A DNA stretch of 64,000 bases from Ligula intestinalis (Eukaryota; Platyhelminthes; Cestoda; Diphyllobothriidea; Diphyllobothriidae), in assembly GCA_036362985.1 (NCBI GenBank), contig JAYGXS010000002.1, forward strand, positions 93,300,865-93,364,864. The letters are read 5' to 3'. How positions within the stretch are numbered: position 1 is the first letter of the stretch; each line of letters starts with the position of its first letter. The position numbers and the translations under genes were made by a program. Positions 22,280 through 34,439 of the stretch are shown here, piece by piece. A model generated the notes under the pieces. It saw only the letters and a list, made by a program, of their open reading frames with translations, made no database searches and was not told where the DNA came from.

Positions 22280-23560
22280 GAATTCTGGTGGCAAAACTTA
22301 CTTGCTGACGGGTGGTAATTTAATTACTCTAGCATCATAACGGAGAACGTTTTTATGCTGGTCCACCTGCATTTTTAACGTGTCCACAGATGGGGACATG
22401 CCGATGTCTGCGTACAGAGCATCCCATGCCTGGATTACCCTCTTATAGAAGAAGAATTTTCGTGTATTCAATCTTGCTACAGTCACATGTAATTTGAGAG
22501 GGTGTCCACGCAATCTAGTAGTAGTGGCCAGCGCAAAAAAATTGTTGGATCCAAGGCAACAATTCTGACCCCGCAGCATGCGAAATGTGTGCATAAGGTC
22601 ACCACGTTGCTGTCTGAAATCCAAAGGAAATAAGTCAAGATTGGTTAGTCGTGCATCATAAGGAAGGTACGCTTGGCCTTGCACTAACTTAGTTGCCCGT
22701 CGTTATACCCTTTCAAGGGTCTTTCTGTCTTTCACTGTCCAAGGTTTCCACGCTTGGATGGCAAATTCCAGTTGTGGTCACCCTAACGGGGCGGAGACCT
22801 TGACAAAGAAAACTTTATGAAACTTAGCGAAGGCGCGCCTTATTCGATGCAAGCTTGACATTGCGGATTTGGCCATCTTCAGGCAGTGTAGTGATGGCTT
22901 AAGTGAGGGCGTGAACCACACTCCCAGATACTTCTGTGTCTCTACTCCTGACAACGGCGTACGATTTAGGTTGTACACCCTCCGATATGATGCATTGGTA
23001 CTACCGAAGCGCATTATGTTGCATTTGGAGACATTAGATGGTAGGAGCCACTCGTTTGACCATTGCTCGAGTCGATGTTAATTTGCCTGCAGATTTGCTT
23101 CATCGTCTTCGTTAAGAATGACCGTCCAGAGTTTTACATCGTCGGCGAACATTGCGATTTTGCAGTCTAATCCACTTATGCAGTCGTCGGTGTGTATAAG
23201 GAAGAGGATAGGGCCTAGAACGGAACCCTGGGTGACCCCAACATCAACCGCCACCTCCGCCGATTGCTGATCACCAAGACATACGGTTTGAGTTCGACCA
23301 GTTAGAAAGTTCTCGATCTGTCGGAAAAGGTGCCCTCTTATCTAAGCTTGCATAGGAGACGTTGATAAGGCACAATGTCAAATGCCTTCTTGAAATCTAC
23401 GAAGACTGCGTGCAACGTATTTCTTTGATCGAGTGCTCTGATCCATTGTTCTAGAAAGAAGAGCAAATTTGTCAAGCAGGACCGTCCTCAACGGAATCCG
23501 TGCTGTTTGTCAGTAAGGAGTCGTTGACACTCTAAGAATTGCATCAACTCTATTTTGATT
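22280..23560 (-). pseudogene. Non-LTR retrotransposon RT, 3' half (family B)
   Basis: Minus-strand remnant of the element at 56106-58925. In transcription order it shows VFVDFKKAFDIVPYQRLLCKL (about 23410-23345), a GVTQGSVLGP-type region near 23220, MFADDVKLWTV with an intact ADD (about 23155), RVYNLNRTPLSGVETQKYLG (about 22970), and the terminal domain NLDLFPLDFRQQRGDL to KLPPVSK (22650-22300). Frames change several times, so no protein is made. The 5' half, with the endonuclease, is missing, as is usual for these elements. The 3' end abuts GGTGGCAAAACTTACTTG, which resembles the MITE core. Confidence 0.8.
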
Positions 23561-23689
23561 ATTCGCTCCATGATCATGCAGGATATTAAAATAAGGCTTA
23601 TCGGCCGGAAGTTGTTTGCGGACGACCGACTCCAACTTTTGTGTATGGATGAGATCAACGCAGTAGCCTTTTTGTTTTCAATCGTCGGC

Positions 23690-25115
23690 TTTAGAGCTTC
23701 TAAAGTCAGACCTGCCTACATATTCATTTACGCTCACTTACCAAGAATTAAATGTTCGACCACAAAATAAGTCAAGCATTTGGGTGGAGTGATAAATATT
23801 AAGAGGGGCCTGCAAGCAAGTTTTGCCTTTCCAGACCCTATTGAAACTGTATGCCAATATAGCCTGCATAAAATACTATCAGATTGTGAGAAGCATATAT
23901 ACATGTGCATACTTTGAGCAGTGGCCTTTACGAATAGTCGTCCTGAGGATCGTAAATGAAAATGTTGAATACCAGATAGGTATTTTGGCTGCAAGTGTAA
24001 ACAAGGCGTTGGTGGGTTCTAACAGTGCTTTCTTGTGCATAGAAATGGTATCTGGTATGTAAATATGCATCGAGATTGTGCTCAAAGGTGGCTGTCGTGT
24101 TCGCCATTATGATCTCCTCAAGCAGTCCGTTCCAGGCAAAGATTTCTCCCTGTGAAAACAAATGGCTGCAGATATCTAGATGGGATAAGTTTTCTCGGAC
24201 TTCTAGGGATTTCCACAAAGTTTAGTTGGTGTGGCCTATGCGAAGGAGTTACCAAATTGCAGGGCCCGTACCCATGTCTTACCGATCCAGTATGTTTGTA
24301 TGAAATCACTTCGGTCTGCCTGTATTTAAGAGGAAAAAGGTTAAGTGCCTGAAGCCTGCCTTCGTAAAATAAGGACTTTAGGCTCTTTACAACTATGTTT
24401 GTCCTCCTCTGATCTACTTTTGCAGCCAAACGCGCCACGCTTGAACTCCATATTCGAGATCTGTATGAATACATGTCCCTTATATTTTGCCAAATAGTTC
24501 TTGATTGGTGTTGACAAAAGTTCGCTTAATGGCAACCAGAACACTGTTCACCATCTTGGCAGCTCTAACAAAGATGGCTTCACAGGTGGCACAATAGTTA
24601 TTACCAGGTCTTTTTGTTTGATTATGTTCCACGGGCACCCGCCATCAAGCCAATGGCGTGAGAGTTGTCCATAGCGCTCGCCTTCTTCGTTGTGATCCGG
24701 TTTTTTTTATTTTTCTCTTGAAACAGAGTTCAGTTGTGGGATTGATGTGGAAGTAACGTAGGATCTCTACGAGTCTACTTTCACCATACTCCAGCGTGAG
24801 TCATCACATTTGCCTTCAATTAACTGAAGATTGTTGTGAAATTTGTCGAAAACGTAGGTCAAATGACCACAGACTCCCGTGTGCAGTGTTGGATCTCCTG
24901 GTTCTCAAACTGTTCCATTTACTGGCAGTGCATAGGAGGAGACAGTGATTCCACCGTCGATTGATACAAATTTCACTCTGTTTGTTAAAAACGACGCTGC
25001 AAGCCACTACTATTGCCAACTACCACGGTGATGACACAGTCGATTCCACTGATTTGGTCGGCCCAATCAAGAAGAGAGCCATGAGTATCCCGAAATTCAA
25101 CTGCTGCTTCTGATT
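23690..25115 (-). mobile_element. Non-LTR element 3' part (family C), copy 1 of a large repeat
   Basis: The block matches 59945-61390 in the same orientation over roughly 1.4 kb. On the minus strand, pieces of an RT C-terminal region are visible: NYLAKYKGHVFIQISNMEF, VDQRRTNIVVKSLKSLFYEG and RLQALNLFPLKYRQTE (about 24510-24290). The last resembles the LxALxLFPLxYRRxRGDL signature of non-LTR elements. The outer 140 bp (23690-23830) resemble the MITE core in reverse. The copy is broken by stops and its 5' side runs into the assembly gap. Confidence 0.65.
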
Positions 25116-25215
25116 NNNNNNNNNNNNNNNNNNNNNNNNNNNNNNNNNNNNNNNNNNNNNNNNNNNNNNNNNNNNNNNNNNNNNNNNNNNNNNNNNNNNN
25201 NNNNNNNNNNNNNNN
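25116..25215. other. Assembly gap (100 N)
   Basis: Exactly 100 undetermined bases. Frames drawn across it are meaningless. Confidence 0.99.
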
Positions 25216-25259
25216 TGTACGAAGAGCGAAATAACTTACATCGAATATTTTCAATGACT

Positions 25260-25760
25260 GGGGTTTAGAAGGGTGCCCGAAGTTAAAAGGCTGACCTATC
25301 CGGAGCGCTGTAAAGCACTAGACCTGTTTACCCTCGAATTTTGACGCTCCAAAGGCGACCAAATCATGATGTAAAAAGTGATCGTCTGCGGCGACATACC
25401 GGAAGTCGCAGAGTACTTCAAACTAGCCCTTGACATGCCCAAGCGAGGAAACTGCTTCAAAGTAGGGGTACAACGAACAGATGGCCTCCCGCACGTCTAC
25501 CAAATCTCAAGGCGCACTGTGAATGCATGGAACAATCTCCCCACCCCGACGTTGTTGCTGCCGACACAATTGCCGCATTCAAGAAGAAATATGATGCCCT
25601 TCTTGAAACATGATCTGTACCGTTCACGGGAGTGCCCTTGCTTTGGCGTGGATTGGTCTTACGTTAAAACTCCCACATGTCCGGTGACTGCCAAGAACGG
25701 GTGCCCACGGATCCGTTCTCTACCCTCTACTGATGAAACGTGAAACATGAAACATATTAT
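25260..25760 (+). pseudogene. Non-LTR retrotransposon RT C-terminus and tail
   Basis: The plus strand reads LTYPERCKALDLFTLEF, then across stops VCGDIPEVAEYF, RGNCFKVGVQRTDGLPHVYQ and RRTVNAWNNLP, then in a shifted frame VAADTIAAFKKKYDALLET and a stop. This is the usual last 100 residues of a non-LTR reverse-transcriptase ORF. The 3' end has a short TGAAACA-type repeat (GATGAAACGTGAAACATGAA at about 25734), which looks like the element's tail. Only the 3' end is present. Confidence 0.7.
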
Positions 25761-27599
25761 TTTCAATATTTACCTGTGGTCAATTTTAAACGGGAAAATG
25801 GATATATATTGCAAGATGTGTCGGCTTACGCTTGGAAGTCGATTCAATTTCTTAACCAATGACTCATTGAACACATTCAGCATCCCGTAGACTTGTATTA
25901 GACTTAAGTCTAAGGCTTTTAAATTCCATAAAAGTTTATTAATTATACGAAAATAAAACGAAAAAAAATGTATTTATTACTGAACCACTTGAACACGAGG
26001 GTTACTCTGCTAAGGCAGTTTTCTTCTGCACGACACTAGCCTTCGGTCCCAAGGCTCATAATGAAGCCCAGCCTCTGTCTTGTGGCTTAACCTCCTATTG
26101 TTAAAACCATGGTCTTGTAAGCTAAACCTGAAAGTCTTCCTGGGCTTTGTGTTTTGGTAGTTGTGATTGTAGGGAAACCTACTAACTTTTATGTCGTGTC
26201 TATTTCAGGCGTATCGTTACCTTTTATCTGCCACCGTTGTATCGTCTATGCATTTTAAGGTGATTTCATTCTGCTGAACGTGAGTTTCACTTTTCCCGAC
26301 CTACTCCACTTGCTCTTGTTCGTTCTTGACCGGAGGGACAGCAATATAATCTCAGTTAGTCACTTTTAATGGCCAAAAGATAATTATGCGAGGGAGCGAT
26401 AGTGTACGCACGTTTATTAAATAAATATATGTGGTTCTAAAGTATATGTGAGGACGATACACATGACGGTTGATCTAGGAAGGTGGAGTTGGAAGCTTCC
26501 ACCGAGGAGAGAAATACGTCTGTGTTTACTTGCACAAAAACAATGACAACACAAGGGCCCCTTTCTTAATCTCTCTAATCGAGGTCATTCCTTTTTTCTG
26601 CAACTCCAGTTCAACAAACGTCACGTGCTACAACTGCCCCTCCCTCAGCCGTAGCCGTGCGCTCATAGATTTTCGACGGGTGGTTGCGTGGAGTCGCAGC
26701 TTCCACCTTGATTGCTGCGCTACGTACAAGATGTGGTGTTAACTGAGGTATGGTATCTGATGTAGCATTTAAAGTTTGTCATTTATTTGGCTTGAGTTTA
26801 CCGTAGTTTACCGAAAAGGTTGGCACGTTTGGCGTGTACATATCGCGAATGGTGTAGGTGTTTGGAAACCCTACGTCGATTATCATAAATGGTCGTTCCC
26901 ATAAATAAACGCACTTTGCGGGTACACCGATCGGTGGAACTATTCGATATCACAGTACCAGGCCACCTCATTGTTAGGGTAAACTATGGGTGCGTCAGTT
27001 GAAGTAGTCTGTGTGTCGATCACATGACGCATTTAATTGTGAACGTGCTAAATCGGAAATTTGGCCCTACAAGATCACAGTCGATATTTCCTCTCACTGC
27101 TCCTAGGACATTTCTACATCGATATCCCCATCAATTGTGATCTAGGATATTGTGGCTGCAACTGTACGTATATAACTTTTTCCTGCGTCTCTGGAGTTAT
27201 TTTTCGTGCGTGGATGATCTTTTGAAGTCGGAATTAAAGATGATTTTTTTTCCAACCAATTATACCGAGACGCCTCCTCTTTAAACCAAACGCAACCTCT
27301 TCAAACCAGCAAATTCGCGGCCTAGTAAAAGAAATCGTCAAGATCAGAATAACCTCGAGACCTTCAAAGGCTGAGTCATTTCCCAATATTGAATACACTT
27401 TTTCAAATAAATTTAAAGTGCTTACTAAGAAATAGCTACAGTATTTGTTAAGTTCCCTCTGATTATTCGTCGGAAGTCATAATCTGAAAATCGTATCAAC
27501 TGTTTTTTTCTGAACGTTATAACTAATACAGTTTGTTAAGCAATTTTAAGAGATTTTAACAACCAACTGCGGTAAAATCATAAAGGCTGAATTTTTCTA
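25761..27599. other. Unassigned DNA with one coding-like minus-strand stretch
   Basis: On the minus strand around 26960-26790 an open stretch reads VPPIGVPAKCVYLWERPFMI, then DVGFPNTYTIRDMYTPNVPT and FSVNYGKLKP. Its composition looks protein-like, but I do not recognise it, and it has no start or splice sites I can defend. The rest has no recognised feature. Confidence 0.3.
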
Positions 27600-27636
27600 A
27601 ATCATCTCACATTTAAACCAGATTTTTAACAAAATT

Positions 27637-28847
27637 ATGAGAACGAAAATTATAGCTCATCTTAAGATATCTGCTCCCAGACCCAAGCGGTGCCTGACCG
27701 CGCCTATTAGGCAATGCCTTGATATCAACATGCTGCCCATTGTCAGGGCTAAGCAAATTGATTTATCTGTATTACAGAACTGTAATGACTTCATGATGAA
27801 GTTTGGTTCTGTTTTGTCAATACTAGGCAATCTGTTTGATGGTAAATTATCAGATGTGCCCTCGCAAGATTCTCAAAAGTTAGACTCCCTCGTCCATCTT
27901 ATAACCACGGAAGCTTTTGATAAACAAAACCGAAGCTTTAACTTAATACTAAAAACGCCTCCATATTAAGTCGCCCTTTAGATATTGCAAAAGATTTTCT
28001 ATGTTCGGATGGTTTCACTTTTGAAATTGCAGAAGCCAAACGCCTCCAATCGCGTAGCAAAACCCCGCCCATCCTAGATAAATTGTTTTCACCGATGGAG
28101 GTGGACTCAATCTTGGCTCAATGAGGTCGCATTTCGCGATATTATGAAATGACTTAAAGTTTCCTCTGTCGAGATCTTACACCAATGGAGCGAAGAAATA
28201 CGGCTCTCCAGTCCAGTAGACCAATGACTTCTCAGCCTAATTTTCCTAAATCTGTTCGTAGGCCCGATAGGGTAAATGCACTCGCTAATCCTCCCCCCCC
28301 GCATACCTGGCATACACCCACTAAAGTCAGTGCACCCGTTATCCCTCCCACCCAGATGTCTAGTTATAGTCCCATAACCGTCAGTACACCTGCTATCCCT
28401 ACCTCCCGAATGTCTAGTCATAGGCCCATAAACATCAGTGCACCAGTTAGCCCATCCCTCTTGATGTCGGGACCGTCAAGATCCGCCGCTCCATCATCTA
28501 CTACGATTGAAAATAATCTAAATACATTATCTGTCCAACGATCGATAAACTCCGCTGCCTCTATCTCGGCAACAAGTTTATCAAGAATGTCGCCAACACC
28601 GTCGAAAGCGTTTAGGCGGAGCGCTTCCCCACCACAACCTAGCTCCTCTTTTGACCGTGGGAGTCATATTATTCCCCCGTACAATGCGTTATTGAACACG
28701 CCGGGCCCGAACCACGAAAAATTTAATTTGCACGGCAGTAACCCAAACTGGTATAGTTTTAAATCTAATCAGAGTTGCCGTACAGGAAATTCACTAATTA
28801 ACCCCACTAGTCCTTACGCGAGTGGCCCCAACACTAATTTTATGTGA
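27637..28847 (+). pseudogene. CR1-like ORF1 (proline/serine-rich)
   Basis: The first piece, 27637-27969 (starting MRTKIIAHLKISAPRPKRCL), is followed in another frame by ILSRPLDIAKDFLCSDGFTF up to about 28125, then the long frame 28185-28847. The latter is strongly Pro/Ser/Thr-rich. It has a 20-residue repeat around PTKVSAPVIPPTQMSSYSPI and PITVSTPAIPTSRMSSHRPI. CR1-group elements usually have a poorly conserved first ORF upstream of the EN-RT ORF, so position supports the call more than sequence does. I see no zinc knuckle. Two frame breaks make it a pseudogene. Confidence 0.55.
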
Positions 28848-29131
28848 CCGTTGCCCCCTATCAGTTCCTTTACCCATCCTCTACCACCAAAACCTGCAAA
28901 CTTCTACATGCCTTCTCGCCTCCCCCCATTCCTCCCAAACGCCCCAGAAGCTTATTTTGGTTTATCCTCTCCTCATTTTTCTCTGCCAGAAAGCAAGTCC
29001 CCTAGATATCTCAGACCTTATCAGCCATGCATTGTTGGCTACCCGTATGCTAACAGATCCATACCTGTCAGTAAATATTCCACAATTAATAACCGCCTAC
29101 AGTTTGCCTACCCACCCTCAAATTATTTTTA

Positions 29132-31745
29132 ATGAATAACGATAGCCGATGTCCTCTCACTCGAAACGCGCTAGATGTCATAGTGCTTAATGTCAGGTCC
29201 GTTATAAATAAAATGTCTCATTTTCGAGCTATCGCTTTCGAAATGATGCCCGATGTTATATGCATAACAGAATCTTGGACACATCCAATCATTTCTGACT
29301 CCTCCCTTATCATAGACTAGTATGATTTCTATCGTCACGATCGCATTGATTAGCGTGGTGGTGGTTGTCTTCTCTATATTAGAACGCAATTTAGGCACTT
29401 TCCGTTTTATCTAAATAGCACGTCTTTCTCTGGAATTTACTGTTTCGCTTCTATTATCCTGTCGCCCCGGCAAAAGGCGATTATCGGATGTGTATATAAT
29501 CCTCCTAACTATTCATTTGAAGAAGATGCAAATTTGTGTGAAATATTCAAGTTTATTTCAGAATCCACTTTGAAGTTAAAATAATTGCAAGAGATTTTAA
29601 TTTTCCTGAAATTGACTGGCTTCCAAACTATTGTCCACCTACATTTCAGCCTTTCCTAAATACTGTTAATTTTTCTAAATGGTCTCAACTGGTAGTTCCC
29701 CAACAAGACAGAATCATATCCTAGATCTGATTTTCACAAATAGTATTGCCCCTTCGTTGATTTTAAGCAGGACGTCTTCCAAAGTGATTACACATTAATT
29801 CACTGTTGCCTTCCGCTTCCTTCTGCGGAAAAGGCTTGTGTTAGTCGTACCTATCATGCGTATGACCTCGCAGATATTAGCTCAATCAAAAATTTTCTTG
29901 ACTCATTAGATTGGCAGAGCCTCTCCTCCAGTAAAGATGCTGCATATCTTACTGAACTCATGTTGGTCGTTTCCAATAAAATGCTGGAATGTGTGCCCAC
30001 TAAAATTGCGAAACCCTACACACCACAATCGACCGTCCCTCATTTTCTTTTGCCCAGACTAAAGAAATTGAGGAGGCAGCTGAACGATAGATCTACTAGT
30101 TCGCTGTCTGTGCATCTAAGGATTGCAGAGATCTTCAAATTAGCGTCAAAGATTCGTCTTGCACGTGACCAGCACAAGGAATCTTGCGCCCTGGGCGAGT
30201 CAAACTCTGCAAAATCGGTTGCACAACTGTTTCGTCGTAGGTCCTTCGCAAAACGAGAAATTGAAATACCCCATTGCTTAATGAAAATAAAACATTTGTA
30301 CAAGATGAGTCTGATAAGGCTGAATTATTCAATGCTTTCTTTGCGAAGCATTTTACGACAGAATCCGAACCGGTCCCGTCGTTTCAACCATACTCAGACA
30401 ATACTATCAGTACCATAGATTTCTCTATAGAAGTAATTCGTAAGCACATTATCCGTCTAAAAAACTCGCACTTCTCGGGAACGGACTGCTTTCCAAATTC
30501 ACTTATCAAGAGAGTATTCAGCTTCCCCCGATTGCTAAGTTATCTATTCTCAGCTTATCTTCTAAACGGTTTCTTTCCTGACTCCTGGAAGACATCTATT
30601 ATTCTTCCAGTCTTCAAGTCAGGATCTCGTTCGGACGTAAATAACTACCGAGGTGTTCCTAAAACCCCGGCCCTAGCCAAACTTCTGGAACGATCATTTT
30701 TAATCAAATTCTCGATTTTTTTGTAGAAAATAAACTATTAACTGCCTCACAGCATGGATTTCTACCTGGAAGATCGTGCGAAACCTGCCACTTAGCATTC
30801 CTTTACCTGATTACTTCACTTCGTAATGAACAGCAATCAGTCATCGTGATTTACTTTGACCTTAGTAAAGCTTTTGACAAGGTGCCTCATAGGCGCCTTT
30901 TAGTGAAACTGGAAACCCTAGGCATCAGGCCTCCCCTCCTCGATTTCATTGCCTCCTACCTGTCTAACCGCAGCCAGAAGGTCTTAGTAGGCAATAGCTA
31001 CTCGATGCTTCAGCCGATCACGAGTGGTGTATTACAAGGCACGGTTTTAGGTCCCCTCCTTTTCATTCTTTACATAAATGAAATTTCAACAGTGCTAAAT
31101 AATTCGGAAAATTTCATTTATGCTGATGACCTTAAGTGTATTTACTCATTTTCTAAGGACACGGCCAGTACTTGTGTTGATAAAGTTAACGCAGACTTGC
31201 GTACTCTCTCAAGTTGGAGCGCAACATGGCAGATGGAGTTTTCTCCATCAAAATGTATTTTCTTGAGTTTTGGTCTCGCAAGGCTTCCTGGACCCATTAT
31301 CTTCCAAAATAGTCCACTGTTAGAAAAATCTACGATAAAGGATTTGGGTCTTACTTACACGAATAAGCTTGCATTATCACCTCATGCAGATCGAATTTCT
31401 GCCAAGGCCGCACAGATATGTGGGTTTATATCGCATAACTTTTTCCTTCCAGAAATGAAGTTAAAACTATACCGCATGTTTGTTCTCCCTATACTAGAAT
31501 ACTGCTGCCCGCTTTTTGGCCTCATGACCCAGCATGACCGTAGTAAAATTGAAAAGGTTCAGCGAGTTTTCACTCGTAAAATATTTTCTGTTTCTGGGTC
31601 TGGTATGTGTTATACAGATAGATGTCAATTAGCAAACATTAAATTTCTTTGGATAAGAAGACTCGAAGCTGGTCTATGCTTTCTGTTTCGCGTTAACAAT
31701 AGTCCTAATCTCCCACAAATTAACGCTCTCATTCCAGTAGACTGA
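29132..31745 (+). pseudogene. CR1-like ORF2: APE endonuclease and reverse transcriptase
   Basis: The N-terminal endonuclease is recognisable from VIVLNVRSVINKMSHFRAIA and DVICITESWTHP. It continues through stops to IGCVYNPPNYSF, IIARDFNFPEIDW (the usual GDFN has become RDFN) and QSDYTLIHC (the catalytic SDH has become SDY). The RT starts near 30274 with SGTDCFPNSLIK and ILPVFKSGSRSDVNNYRGV, shifts frame near 30700 (LTASQHGFLPGRSCETCHLA), then reads VIYFDLSKAFDKVPHRRLLV, SGVLQGTVLGPLLFILYINE and FIYADDLKCIYSFS with an intact YADD. The last frame ends at 31745. The enzyme would nick target DNA and prime reverse transcription. This copy cannot, given the changed EN residues and frameshifts. Confidence 0.85.
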
Positions 31746-32511
31746 CCTTACGCCACTCGTAACTCTTCCATGATAATTTTACCACCTCATAGCTCCACAT
31801 CTAACCGTTCTCGCTTTTTACCTCCAAATATGCTTTTATTTGGAACAAACTTCCTCTCGATATTAGAATGTCTTCTACACTGTCGATTTTTATAGGCAAA
31901 TTATATAAGCATTTAAATTTAGAAGAAATAAAGTCGTTAATGTCTGTTTCCTTTCCAAACACGCAAGTTGTAGATTTTGAAAAGGGTCCTCCTGGCATTT
32001 GAAGCTCTTCCCAGGATACTAAAATGGTTTCTAAATATGTTAGCATTTCCCTCTGCAGAGTCAAGCATCACTTCCAAGGGCTGCGAATTCTTCTCCGTTT
32101 TTGCAACCTTCGCTGTGGTCTTCGCGATTGGCTCTGGAATCTGGTGGGTCTCAAATCTATGATGTTGCCTTGACTTCTACTGCCTTCTCCTGCCTTCCGG
32201 ATGACCCCTTCCTAACTCAGCGATATATTATTTTTTCCCATGACCAAAAACGTCCCGAACCATCTACATCAGGTCCCAAACTAACCACCTCAAACCCTTT
32301 TACCTATTTAGGCAGTTTTTTCTCCTAAAGTTTTTTTGAACTCGGTGGCCCGCTGAACTCATCCACCGATCTAGGAGTTTTTTTTACTGCCGATGACAAT
32401 TATTTTATAAGAGTTCACTGCTTATCATTATTATTTTTATTTTCACAATAGCACTAAGTTTGTAACGACAGGGCCCCTTGGGCCTTAAATATACAAATTA
32501 TTATTATTATA
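31746..32511 (+). other. CR1-like 3' UTR and (ATT)n tail
   Basis: The coding remnant (YATRNSS...) decays into a non-coding 3' UTR. A long stem is formed by CAGTTTTTTCTCCTAAA (about 32301) and TAGGAGTTTTTTTTACTG (about 32372). The end is CAGCACTAAGTTTG-like sequence, GGGCCTTAAATATAC and an ATT run. The same features close the second copy at 34.4 kb. Confidence 0.65.
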
Positions 32512-34437
32512 AACGGCTTCTGGTAAAATTGGAAGCCATTGGCATCCGTCCCCCTCTCCTCGACTTCATCGGTTCCTACTTGTCAAACAGCAGCCACAAG
32601 GTCCTAGTAGGTAATAGTTACTCCACTTCTCAGCTGATCACGAGTGGCGTTTTTCAAGGCACTGTCTTGGGTCCTTTACTCTTCATTTTATACATAAACG
32701 AAATTTCGACTGTTCTAGAAAATTCACACAATCTCATTTATGCAGGCGACCTCAAATGCATATACTCATTTTCTAAGGAGATGGCAAGTATACGCATTGA
32801 TAAAATAAATGCGGACCTACTTACACTCTCATGTTGGATTGCTACCTGGCAGATGGAATTCTCTCCATCCAAGTGTTGTTTCATGTGTTTCGGTCCCGCC
32901 AAGCTTCCTCGTCCCCTAGTCTTTCAAAATACTCCACTTTTAAAACGATCCACAACAAAAGACTTAGGTCTAAGCTACACAAATAAACTAGCATTGTCGC
33001 CTCATGTGGATCGAATATCTGCGAAGGCTGCACAGATATGTGGTTTCTATCACACAATTTCTTTGTGCTGAAAATAAAGTTAAAACTATTGCGTGTATGT
33101 TCTACCCATCCTAGAATACTGCTGTCCTCTCTTTTGTCTAATGAATGCTTCTGACCGTGGTTCGATTATAAATGTACAGAGGGTATTTACTCGCAAAATA
33201 TTCGCTCTTCCTTGATCCACTATTCTTTTTACGGCGAGATGTCAGTTAGGGAACATGACATTTCTTTGGGTCAGAAGACTCGAAGCGGGCCTCTGCTTCA
33301 TTTTTCGCGTTAAGTCTACCCCTAACCTTCCACGAATCAACGCTCTCATTCCCGCAGATAGAACTTATGCCACTCGTAATTCTTCCAGGATTATTGCACC
33401 CCCCTTAAGCTCCACTTCGAACCATTCTCACTTCTTTGCCTCCAAATATGCGATCCTCTGGAATAATATTCCCCTCGAAATTAGGCTGTCGTCTAACTTA
33501 GCAGTTTTTAAAGTCAAATTACGTAAACACTTAACTTCGGAAAATATAAAATCCTTGTTATCCGTCTCCTTCCCAAACACAGAGTTTTGGACTTTGAAAA
33601 GGGTCCCCCTGGTATCTGAGGTGGTTATGTTTAGATCAAATTTTTTTTCCAAACATGTCTATTTCTTCCTCCTTTGAGTGATATTTGCAACGATGTTTCG
33701 TCCACTTCTCTGTCCAGTCATCATTGCCATTTTCTTCATTCTCCGTTTTACAACAGTGACGATAGGCTTCATGGTCTTCAGTCATGCTCGTGGCGGTTCT
33801 GTTATTTTCGCCAGCTCGTCGCTAAACTCCGCAGTCTACAAAGTCACAGCTACGGCATTTCGTTGATGATCAGGTGACCTCTGCCGTTCACTCTCTTGTC
33901 GACCCTGTTGCCGCGATGGCCTCCTCCGGTCTCACCTCCCTGTTGGTTGATCATGAAGCCAGTCGGGTGGTGGAACAATGGTGAACAACAGCCTCTGCTG
34001 TTATATGATTTCTCCAATTACAAGAAGCGTTTCCAACCCTCATTCATTCCCATCAACAGTTCTGTCTCATTTGCACTGCAAACAATCCTCTCAACCAACC
34101 CCCTTAATTGTGTTGAAGCAGTTTTTTTCTCCTACGTCTTGTATTTTTAAGCGGAGGTTCGCTTAACTCCGCGCCAGCTTAAATGGTAGGAGTTTTTTTC
34201 ACTGCTTTCTCCTTAGTTCACCATGCGTTGACTACTATTTTAAAACGAAGATATGTTGGCGAATATGAATTAATCTACCAACGCTACTAAACGCTCCCGC
34301 TGTCTATGTGGTTGTTTCATGGAGAGTAGCATTTATCAACTTTGTATTTATTTTTCCACAGCACTAAGTTTGCAATGACGAGGCCCTCCGGGCCTTAAAT
34401 ATAAAAAATATAAAATTTATTTATTTATTTGATTTAT
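32512..34437 (+). mobile_element. CR1-like retrotransposon, second copy, 5'-truncated
   Basis: It begins mid-RT (KRLLVKLEAIGIRPPLLDFI) directly after the (ATT)n tail of the preceding copy and matches it from position 30888 on. The catalytic YADD is YAGD (LIYAGDLKC). A frameshift near 33060 and a further break near 33250 precede the C-terminal frame 33255-33677 (FLWVRRLEAGLCFIFRVKST). The 3' UTR repeats the TTTTTTCTCCTA and TAGGAGTTTTTTTCACTGC stem (34126-34204), then GGGCCTTAAATAT and a (TTTA)n tail. Inactive copy. Confidence 0.85.
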
Positions 34438-34439
34438 TT

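Larger units (their letters stand above)
27600..32511 (+). mobile_element. CR1-like non-LTR retrotransposon, nearly full length
   Basis: About 4.9 kb in plus orientation: an ORF1-like region (27637-28847), an ORF2 with endonuclease (29132-29850) and reverse transcriptase (30274-31745), a 3' UTR with a TTTTTTCTCCTA/TAGGAGTTTTTT stem, and an AAATTATTATTATTAT tail at about 32495-32511. Stops and frameshifts show it is no longer active. A second copy begins, 5'-truncated, at the last base of the tail. The 5' end is set only by where coding similarity starts. Confidence 0.8.
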
